A stretch of 11,516 nucleotides of DNA, taken from the NCBI GenBank assembly GCA_937965665.1, contig CALCJE010000043.1, positions 1 through 11,516 on the forward strand. Direction: 5' to 3'. The notes under the pieces are model-generated. The model was not told the DNA's origin and did not search any database. It saw only the letters and a list, made by a program, of their open reading frames with translations. The position numbers and the translations under genes are program-made. Of the stretch, positions 6,071 to 11,516 are shown piece after piece; within the stretch, counting starts at the first letter, position 1; the number at the start of each line of letters is the position of its first letter. The stretch is from an uncultured Bacteroidales bacterium (GTDB taxonomy: Bacteria > Bacteroidota > Bacteroidia > Bacteroidales > UBA4417).

Positions 6071-7075
6071 AGCCTGCCGGACCTGTAGTTCAGTCTCCAT
6101 TGTATTCAGAAGCAGGAAAGCCTCCTCATAATTACCGGCACGCATCAATGCATCGCGCCAGTGCGCTGCGTTGGCAAATCCGTTCAGGTAAATTTTAAAA
6201 AAGCGCTTCAGCACATTATAATCCTTTCCGCTGCCCCAGGTGTCCTGGTATAACCTGATGTGGCGGCGCATCAGTTCAATGCGCTGACCAATACCAATTT
6301 CAAGAGGTTGCGAATTGAACATCCAGGGATTTTTGAACACACCGGTTCCAACCATTACACCATCCACACCATATTGCGCAATACGCTGCATGGCATCCGT
6401 ATAACTGAAAACTTCCCCGTTACCGATGATAAGTGTTGAACTACCGGTTTGATTCCGTAAAGCGACAGCTTTGCCTATTTCGTTCCACAGCGCGGGCCCG
6501 TTCGACATCATTTTGCGGGTGCGGCCATGAACAGTTATAGCTGCAGGCGTTGTTTCCAATAGGTGGCCTATCCATTGCTCGGTGATGATCCGGCTGAAAC
6601 CGATGCGGGTTTTTACGCTTACCGGCAAATCAGTTGATTCGGCAGTGGCATAAATAATTTCCTTAGCCAGTTCGGGGTAATTAATCAGGTTGGCACAGCT
6701 TTTACTTTTTGCCAGTTTTTTGGCCGGACAGCCCATGTTGATATCGATGCCATCAAAGAGGTTCATTTCGGAAATCATGCGGGCCGATTCACGGAATTTT
6801 TCAGGATCGCTGCCCCAAATCTGGGCTACCAGTTTTGTATTTCGTGCTTTCAGCAATTGCATTTCGCTGGCATTAACCAAAAGACGTTCAATCACTTTCG
6901 GCCTGCCTTTTTCGTGGCACAGTCCATCGGTGGATGTAAATTCGGTAAACACAACATTCAGTGCATCTGCTTCAGAAACCGAAAGTATTACTTCGCGGAA
7001 CACCGTATCGGTAACGTCTTCCATGGGTGCCAGTGCAATAACCGGCTTTTTGATGGTCTGCCAGAAATTATCCAT
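6065..7075 (-). CDS. dus: tRNA-dihydrouridine synthase family protein
   Basis: This FMN- and NADPH-dependent enzyme of the COG0042 family reduces uridine to dihydrouridine in tRNA. The TIM barrel starts with ALAPMEDVTDTVFRE (14-28). The active-site segment GIDINMGCPAKKL (109-121) contains the catalytic Cys116. FMN contacts are expected around SVKTRIGF (153-160), TVHGRTR (181-187), IIGNGEV (216-222) and VMVGTGVFKNPW (240-251). The helical C-terminal domain follows. Length, 336 residues, is normal. APMEDVTD replaces the usual APMAGITD, and KSKSCANLI stands where E. coli DusB has KLAGSALL, so this is a divergent branch. I cannot assign target positions and do not call it DusA, B or C. The ATG overlaps the trhO end by 8 bases, indicating translational coupling. 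Confidence 0.93.
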   Translation of the reverse strand: MDNFWQTIKKPVIALAPMEDVTDTVFREVILSVSEADALNVVFTEFTSTDGLCHEKGRPKVIERLLVNASEMQLLKARNTKLVAQIWGSDPEKFRESARMISEMNLFDGIDINMGCPAKKLAKSKSCANLINYPELAKEIIYATAESTDLPVSVKTRIGFSRIITEQWIGHLLETTPAAITVHGRTRKMMSNGPALWNEIGKAVALRNQTGSSTLIIGNGEVFSYTDAMQRIAQYGVDGVMVGTGVFKNPWMFNSQPLEIGIGQRIELMRRHIRLYQDTWGSGKDYNVLKRFFKIYLNGFANAAHWRDALMRAGNYEEAFLLLNTMETELQVRQAL

Positions 7076-8135
7076 GGATGGTCCCGGCCTGCTCTGCCTG
7101 GAGATTTTTATGCATTAAATAAGGCGAAAGTTTGCTTTTATAAATTTTGCTGCCGGCATATTTCCGGCGGTTAGCAAGCCTGAGTTCTCTGCGAGCCTCC
7201 AACGGTTTTTTATTAATGTCGCGGCACTCGTCGGAGCAACAGTTTTCATATTTGGCGGCACATTCGCTGCATTGTATAAACAACAGGTGGCAATCGTTGT
7301 TGGCGCAGTTTACATGGGTATCGGCAGGTTTGCCACACTGATGGCAATGTGCTATCACCTGCCCGTCGATGGTTTCGCCCAGGCGCTCATCGAATACAAA
7401 ATTCTTACCGATAAACCTGGAAGTCAGCCCAAGGTGTTTTATTTGCTGCGCATACTCAATGATTCCGCCATAAAGCTGCGAAACATCCTTAAACCCGTGG
7501 TGCAGCAGGTATGCGCTGGCTTTTTCGCAACGTATGCCACCCGTGCAGTAAAGTAATATCTTTCTGTCTTTCTGATCATTAAAATCGCGGACTACCATCT
7601 GGATGGCGTCTTTAAAGGTATTGGCATCGGGACAAACTGCATTTTCGAATCTCCCGATTTCGCTTTCGTAATGGTTACGCATATCGATAACCAGCGTTTC
7701 AGGATTTTCGGTTAACTCATGAAATTCAATCGCTGATAAATGTTTGCCCACTCGTGAAAGATCGTAGGTTCCGTGATCCAGACCATCCGCAACAATTTTT
7801 GGCCTTACTTTGATGGTGAGTTTGTAAAAGGATTTACCGTTATCGACGAGCGCATATTTTATGGGCATGTCGGCAAGTTCGGTTATTGAATCCAGTTGTT
7901 GAAGGAAACGATCCAGGTTATGTTCCGGAACGCTCATCTGGGCATTAATACCTTCGCGGGCCACGTAAATACGCCCAAAGCAGTCAAGCGCTGACCATTC
8001 AGCGTACAGACGATCCCTGAATTCCTTTGGATTTTTAATATTTACATACCGGTAAAACGAAAGTGTTTTACGGGTAAATGGTTCCAGCATCAGGCGTTGT
8101 TTAAGCTCAGTTTTGTTGACTCTGTTTTCGAGCAT
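7068..8135 (-). CDS. trhO: tRNA uridine(34) hydroxylase, rhodanese-like (YceA family)
   Basis: In E. coli, TrhO (formerly YceA) makes 5-hydroxyuridine at U34 of tRNA in an oxygen-dependent reaction, the first step to cmo5U/mcmo5U. The 355 residues align with E. coli YceA over nearly the whole length. The N-terminal domain includes FGRIYVAREGINAQMSVP (53-70). The rhodanese domain holds DMRNHYE (151-157) and the active-site loop CTGGIRCEKA with Cys197 and Cys203. FIGKNFVFDERLGE follows. A cysteine-rich segment, probably zinc-binding, has Cys244, 247, 257, 262, 269, 272, 279, 280 and 284. The start at 8135 gives the same N-terminal length as YceA. The gene is first in a two-gene unit with dus, both acting on tRNA. 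A poor promoter-like box TATCATTG lies at 8162-8169 on the minus strand. Confidence 0.96.
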   Translation of the reverse strand: MLENRVNKTELKQRLMLEPFTRKTLSFYRYVNIKNPKEFRDRLYAEWSALDCFGRIYVAREGINAQMSVPEHNLDRFLQQLDSITELADMPIKYALVDNGKSFYKLTIKVRPKIVADGLDHGTYDLSRVGKHLSAIEFHELTENPETLVIDMRNHYESEIGRFENAVCPDANTFKDAIQMVVRDFNDQKDRKILLYCTGGIRCEKASAYLLHHGFKDVSQLYGGIIEYAQQIKHLGLTSRFIGKNFVFDERLGETIDGQVIAHCHQCGKPADTHVNCANNDCHLLFIQCSECAAKYENCCSDECRDINKKPLEARRELRLANRRKYAGSKIYKSKLSPYLMHKNLQAEQAGTIHG

Positions 8136-8221
8136 TTAATTGATTGTTGTTGAATGAATTTCAATGATAAACAGAAATCAACAACGAAACAGGAACTATT
8201 GTTTGATTGGCGAACTGAGAA

Positions 8222-8250
8222 CCCCTCAAGGGTTTAGAACCCTTGAGGGG
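8222..8250. repeat. Perfect 13-bp inverted repeat, possible terminator
   Basis: CCCCTCAAGGGTT (8222-8234) and AACCCTTGAGGGG (8238-8250) are exact reverse complements around a 3-base loop. On the minus strand the hairpin begins 7 bases after the stop of the gene ending at 8258 and is followed by TTCTCAG, not a T-run. It may terminate the exported-protein block, or be a dispersed REP-like palindrome. The sub-arms CCCCTCAAGGGTT and AACCCTTGAGGGG are each themselves near-palindromic. Confidence 0.8.
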
Positions 8251-8257
8251 CTGGTTA

Positions 8258-9040
8258 TTACTTACTCCCGAACACGAAATCCAGTGTGGGCCACAACTGC
8301 CACTTAGGAGTAACATATGGATATTTGCCATAAGCCAGTATATATCCGCCCCTGATCCTGAACGACTTACCGACTGCCCACATGAGGGTTCCGGTGTTTT
8401 CGAAAAAGAAATTATTCTCTGGCCGGGTGATTATAAATGACTGAACACCTTCTTCATAAAACCATTTTTCGCCCAGGCTTCCTTTAACAGCCGCACCCAG
8501 CCGGATGGATGCTCCTTCGTAATAATGCGCCATGCGTGGATAAATAACGGGCAGGTCGATGGTGGACTGAGGATCGGGTTTTTCGGCCCTTATGGCAAAA
8601 GCAAGCCCGGCTTTGGCCGAAAGCAGTACCTTGGGGGCAATCGGCCTTGTAACTGCCAGGCCATTATAAACTGACAAAATAAAGGCAAAATCGTATTCGG
8701 GCGAAATAAGTCCGCCAATGCCCTTTCGGCTGACAACATTGAGGAATGGCGTTGGAACACTTAAGTTATGCTCACTGGCCAGCACAAAATCATTTTTAAT
8801 TCCCCAGGCTACTTTTACGCCTGCTTCGGGAATAAACGGAAGCATGGGAACATGGGTATATACCTCCAGTTTCTGGTTAATTCCGTACCTGAATGGCTGC
8901 AGTATACCGCTTTCCCATTTCCCTGCAGGCACCAGGTAGGCAGTATTGTAGCTCCACTTCCTGAGCAAGGGTGTTTCCTGTGTGAAACCGGAGCTGACAC
9001 AGCCAATTAAAATGATACAAAAGATTAATTTCCTGATCAT
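8258..9040 (-). CDS. Exported protein of unknown function, probable outer-membrane beta protein
   Basis: I do not recognise this 260-residue protein. It starts MIRKLIFCIILIGCVSSGFTQ, a clear signal sequence. The LIGC at residues 11-14 could be a lipobox, or signal peptidase I could cut near residue 21; I cannot decide. The mature part is rich in aromatic residues and glycine with alternating hydrophobic strands (for example YEGASIRLGAAVKGSLG, and FRIRGGYILAYGKYPYVTP). This is typical of Bacteroidota outer-membrane barrels. The C-terminus FVFGSK does not end in the usual terminal aromatic residue. There are no enzymatic motifs. It lies 113 bases downstream of the EEP lipoprotein pair on the same strand, with no convincing promoter in between, so it may share their transcript. 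A hairpin follows its stop. Confidence 0.75.
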   Translation of the reverse strand: MIRKLIFCIILIGCVSSGFTQETPLLRKWSYNTAYLVPAGKWESGILQPFRYGINQKLEVYTHVPMLPFIPEAGVKVAWGIKNDFVLASEHNLSVPTPFLNVVSRKGIGGLISPEYDFAFILSVYNGLAVTRPIAPKVLLSAKAGLAFAIRAEKPDPQSTIDLPVIYPRMAHYYEGASIRLGAAVKGSLGEKWFYEEGVQSFIITRPENNFFFENTGTLMWAVGKSFRIRGGYILAYGKYPYVTPKWQLWPTLDFVFGSK

Positions 9041-9153
9041 GCTGATTGTATTTTAAAACTGATACATGTTTGTAAATCTGATAACTACTGAGTGAGCGTC
9101 GGCGCAAGGGGCCATAGTCCCTCCATTTTTCCCGGTCATTCCATCCATTACAG

Positions 9154-10275
9154 TTACTCTTTAACAAGAATAAACTCAGCACTAACCGGCGCGTGATCCG
9201 ATTCCGTTAAAAAGTCCTGGTGGGTAATGGCCGAGCCTTTTCTCCAGCGATGGTTAGTAAAGAGGTAGTCGAGGGTGCGGTCCCAGGTATGCCCCGGACG
9301 GGTTGTGTGCGTAAAATATGCCGGCTGGTTCTGCTGGTATTCACCGAGCGGGAAAGCACAGCTATATGCTTCATAAATGGGCCGAAGCCATTCCGTTTCC
9401 GGGGTGTAGTTGCTTCCGTCCTTGTGCATGGGATCATCGCCCGGCTGGTGGAAGGATTCGCCCGGACACATATCTTCATAACAGTAGTCAGTCGAATCGC
9501 TGCCGGGAGGCAATTCGTTCAGGTCGCCACCCGAAATAAAGTATTTTCCTTCAGCATTCAGTATATCCATCTCGGCTTTAAACTCTTCGAAGTGCTTTTT
9601 CTTTGTGTCGTCGGTCGCAAATGCCGAAGCATGGATATTAAGCAATGGAATTTCTTTAAAACCGGGTATTTTTACATTGGCGGTTACAATGCACGAATGC
9701 AGGTAGAAATAGTTCACGATGCCGGCCTGGTCGCCACGCGGGGCCAGGTTAATGCGTTTGGCATCGGTTAGCGGCCATGGCGAAAGTATAACCAGGCCCA
9801 TATCCATGCGGCCCAGCCCGTCGCTGGGGATGAACTCCGATTTCCATTCCGAAACATAGGCGGCATAGTTGAAATAGGTATGATCGAGAATGTATTGAAG
9901 TTCATCGATATACGCGGTTCGGTTCGATTTCACATCGCATTCCTGCAGGAACAGGATATCAGGCTTTACCTGGTTAATGCGGGTAACAATTTTCTCGAGG
10001 CCGGGAATAACTTCATCTTTCCTGAAAACCGTATTATCGCCACAGGCATCGCCAAACCAGGGTTGTCGCCCAATCCCGAAACGAATATTCCAGGTCATAA
10101 CCTTCAGGGTTGAATCAGGTTGCGGAGCTGTGGTTTTTAATTCTTTTGAATACATAACTGCATCTTCCACATCGCTGAAACTTGTCGCCAATGGTTCGCA
10201 CGAACCGAATAAAAGCAACACTGCTGCCAGCATGAACAGTTTTGTACAACACGCTTTAATAATATCACTTTTCAT
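9154..10275 (-). CDS. EEP-fold (endonuclease/exonuclease/phosphatase) lipoprotein, copy 1
   Basis: This is a predicted exported metal-dependent phosphoesterase of the DNase I/sphingomyelinase-like EEP superfamily. The 373 residues begin with a lipoprotein signal, FGSC with Cys26. EEP motifs are complete: MTWNIRFG (Asn63), LQECD (Glu112), NIHASAF (His215), GGDLN (Asp251, Asn253), LDYLF (Asp336) and SDHAPV (Asp360, His361). Between them sit unusual conserved segments, WFGDACGD (73-80) and a cysteine-containing insertion, CYEDMCPGESFHQPGDDPM (265-283). Substrate is unknown: nucleic acid, phospholipid or inositol phosphate are all possible. I start at ATG 10275, not the TTG six bases upstream at 10281, because MKSDIIK then aligns with MKTNFIK of the neighbouring paralogue. 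The two copies are 62% identical by hand count over about 346 residues without gaps. Confidence 0.88.
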   Translation of the reverse strand: MKSDIIKACCTKLFMLAAVLLLFGSCEPLATSFSDVEDAVMYSKELKTTAPQPDSTLKVMTWNIRFGIGRQPWFGDACGDNTVFRKDEVIPGLEKIVTRINQVKPDILFLQECDVKSNRTAYIDELQYILDHTYFNYAAYVSEWKSEFIPSDGLGRMDMGLVILSPWPLTDAKRINLAPRGDQAGIVNYFYLHSCIVTANVKIPGFKEIPLLNIHASAFATDDTKKKHFEEFKAEMDILNAEGKYFISGGDLNELPPGSDSTDYCYEDMCPGESFHQPGDDPMHKDGSNYTPETEWLRPIYEAYSCAFPLGEYQQNQPAYFTHTTRPGHTWDRTLDYLFTNHRWRKGSAITHQDFLTESDHAPVSAEFILVKE

Positions 10276-10295
10276 ATTCAATAAACTATGTTTAT

Positions 10296-10303
10296 CAAAA
10301 GTA
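10296..10303 (-). promoter_or_regulatory. Candidate promoter -7 box of EEP copy 1
   Basis: On the minus strand it reads TACTTTTG, an exact TAnnTTTG match identical to the boxes of aspS and queA. The predicted start near 10289 is about 13 bases before the ATG at 10275, which also argues against the TTG at 10281 as start codon. No strong -33 element is seen. Confidence 0.5.
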
Positions 10304-10368
10304 ATGATTTAGGGCAATCACAGCTGATCCGAAGCATATTTTAATCCGGGAAAATTCAATTTCCACTA

Positions 10369-11481
10369 TTATTTCAGAATTACCCTGGCACTCACCGGGG
10401 CATGATCAGAGTTAATGAGGAAGTCCTGGTGGGTTACTGTGGCTCCTTTTTGCCAGCGATGGCTTGTAAATAGATAATCGAGGGTGCGGTCCCAGGCATG
10501 ACCCGGCCTGGTGGTATGGGTAAAATATAATGGCTGGTTCAGCTGGTATTCTGTCAGTGGGACAGCACATGGATAGGTCAAATATAAATCGTCCATCCAA
10601 TGGGCCTCAGGAGAATAATTACTCCCTTCTTTGTGCATGGGATCATCGCCCGGCTGGTGGAAGGATTCGCCCGGACACATGTCTTCTATGCAAAAGTCAG
10701 TTGAATCGGAACCCGGAGGCAGGGTGTTCAGGTCGCCACCGGCAATAAACCATCCTCCATGGCTCACAATATTATCCATTTCATTTTTAAAAAGAATAAT
10801 ATGCTGGTGTTTAGTGTCGTCGGTCGCAAAGGCTGAAGCATGAATATTGAGCGCATAAAATTCAGAAACTCCCGGTATATTAATCCTGGCTTTAACCATG
10901 CAACAGCGTTCGTAAAAATAACGGGTAAGGGCGTCCTGGTCGCCACGCAAGGGTAGCTGAATGCGCGTAGATTCACTGATGGGCCAGCGTGAGAGTATGG
11001 CATTGGCTTCCTCCAACCGTCCAAGCCCATCGCTGGGAATAAACTGTGCTTTCCACTGGTATCCATAAACGGCATAGCCAAAATAGGTATGATCCATAAT
11101 CCAGCGCAACTGATCAACATAAGCTGATCGTTTCGAATTTATATCCACTTCCTGAAGCAACAGTATATCGGGCTTTACCTGGTTTATGCGATCGGCCAGC
11201 GATTGCAGATTTGCCAGGATTTCCTCCGCTGTATAAATTACCTTGTCACCGCAGGCATCACCAAACCATTCACCACGCCCGATGGCAAACCTCATATTCC
11301 AGGTCATAACACTGATGGATGAATCGGGTTGAGGGGGTGACTCTGCCTGTTTTTTGGCATAGTAAACTGCGTCTTCAGTATCATCGAAACCGCTGGCAGG
11401 TCGCTCGCACGAAAAAATTGCTACTACTAGTAACGTTACAGAAACCAGGGAAGTTGCTGTTTTAATAAAATTCGTTTTCAT
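10369..11481 (-). CDS. EEP-fold lipoprotein, copy 2 (tandem paralogue)
   Basis: This 370-residue exported lipoprotein has the same architecture as its downstream neighbour. The signal ends in AIFSC with Cys25. Catalytic EEP motifs are intact: MTWNMRF (Asn62), LLQEVD (Glu111), NIHASAF (His214), GGDLN (Asp250, Asn252), LDYLF (Asp335) and SDHAPV (Asp359, His360). WFGDACGD (72-79) and CIEDMCPGESFHQPGDDPM (264-282) are shared with copy 1. Other shared cysteines lie in the CCMV region (one of Cys193/194) and at Cys305. Both enzymes appear active, so the duplication may serve different substrates or conditions. The least conserved parts are the linker after the lipid anchor and residues 80-97. The ATG at 11481 follows a promoter-like box. 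The 93-base gap to copy 1 holds a separate promoter candidate. Confidence 0.88.
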   Translation of the reverse strand: MKTNFIKTATSLVSVTLLVVAIFSCERPASGFDDTEDAVYYAKKQAESPPQPDSSISVMTWNMRFAIGRGEWFGDACGDKVIYTAEEILANLQSLADRINQVKPDILLLQEVDINSKRSAYVDQLRWIMDHTYFGYAVYGYQWKAQFIPSDGLGRLEEANAILSRWPISESTRIQLPLRGDQDALTRYFYERCCMVKARINIPGVSEFYALNIHASAFATDDTKHQHIILFKNEMDNIVSHGGWFIAGGDLNTLPPGSDSTDFCIEDMCPGESFHQPGDDPMHKEGSNYSPEAHWMDDLYLTYPCAVPLTEYQLNQPLYFTHTTRPGHAWDRTLDYLFTSHRWQKGATVTHQDFLINSDHAPVSARVILK

Positions 11482-11501
11482 GGCTATTAGCCTGATATAT
11501 A

Positions 11502-11509
11502 CAAAGATA
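11502..11509 (-). promoter_or_regulatory. Candidate promoter -7 box of EEP copy 2
   Basis: On the minus strand it reads TATCTTTG, an exact TAnnTTTG match, with a predicted start near 11495 and a leader of about 14 bases. The -33 element would lie beyond the right edge and cannot be judged. Confidence 0.5.
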
Positions 11510-11516
11510 GTGAATA

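Noticed and set aside
9041..9153. GGGACTATGGCCCC segment considered as a terminator between EEP copy 1 and the next gene
   Set aside because: Only a few bases pair around a large loop and no T-run follows on the minus strand; nor is a convincing TAnnTTTG box present in this gap.
9220..9771. Plus-strand open frame of 183 codons opposite EEP copy 1
   Set aside because: It is antisense to the catalytic motifs of the EEP protein, and the corresponding frame in the paralogue is broken, so it is not conserved.
10276..10281. TTG start adding two residues to EEP copy 1
   Set aside because: ATG at 10275 aligns exactly with the paralogue start and fits a short leader from the promoter box at 10296-10303.

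Overview
The window reads as chromosomal DNA of a Bacteroidota bacterium, probably Bacteroidales or Marinilabiliales-like. The reasons are gene content, GC of roughly 45% by eye, AT-rich leaders without strong Shine-Dalgarno sequences, several upstream boxes fitting the Bacteroidota promoter -7 consensus TAnnTTTG, and lipoprotein signals of Bacteroidota style. There are no rRNA or tRNA genes, CRISPR arrays, transposases or phage genes.

Layout from left to right. (1) The 5' part of cfa, cyclopropane-fatty-acid synthase, lies on the minus strand and runs off the left edge. (2) aspS (minus) and queA (plus) diverge from a 318-base intergenic region holding both promoters; each ends in an intrinsic terminator. 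(3) sdaA, a [4Fe-4S] L-serine dehydratase, then a 185-base spacer with a mosaic of short repeats and a hairpin, then ispD of the non-mevalonate isoprenoid pathway. (4) ispD converges on a minus-strand pair, trhO then dus, which overlap by 8 bases; the ispD and dus stop codons sit within the same 6 bases. (5) A perfect 13-bp hairpin separates trhO from a minus-strand block of three exported proteins: two tandem lipoproteins of the endonuclease/exonuclease/phosphatase (EEP) fold and an unrecognised probable outer-membrane protein.

Four of the nine genes act on tRNA: aspS charges tRNA-Asp, queA makes queuosine at position 34 (including in tRNA-Asp), trhO hydroxylates U34, and dus makes dihydrouridine. 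The rest of the left and middle part is ordinary metabolism. The least understood part is the right 3.3 kb. It holds a tandem pair of secreted EEP lipoproteins, 62% identical without gaps, with a strongly conserved cysteine-containing insertion. One 50-base segment there is identical between the copies and looks like recent gene conversion. I do not see a clear new defence or mobile system. The best leads are the EEP pair, an L-serine dehydratase that has lost the C-terminal cysteine while carrying an extra one in its core motif, and two intergenic repeat or hairpin elements.
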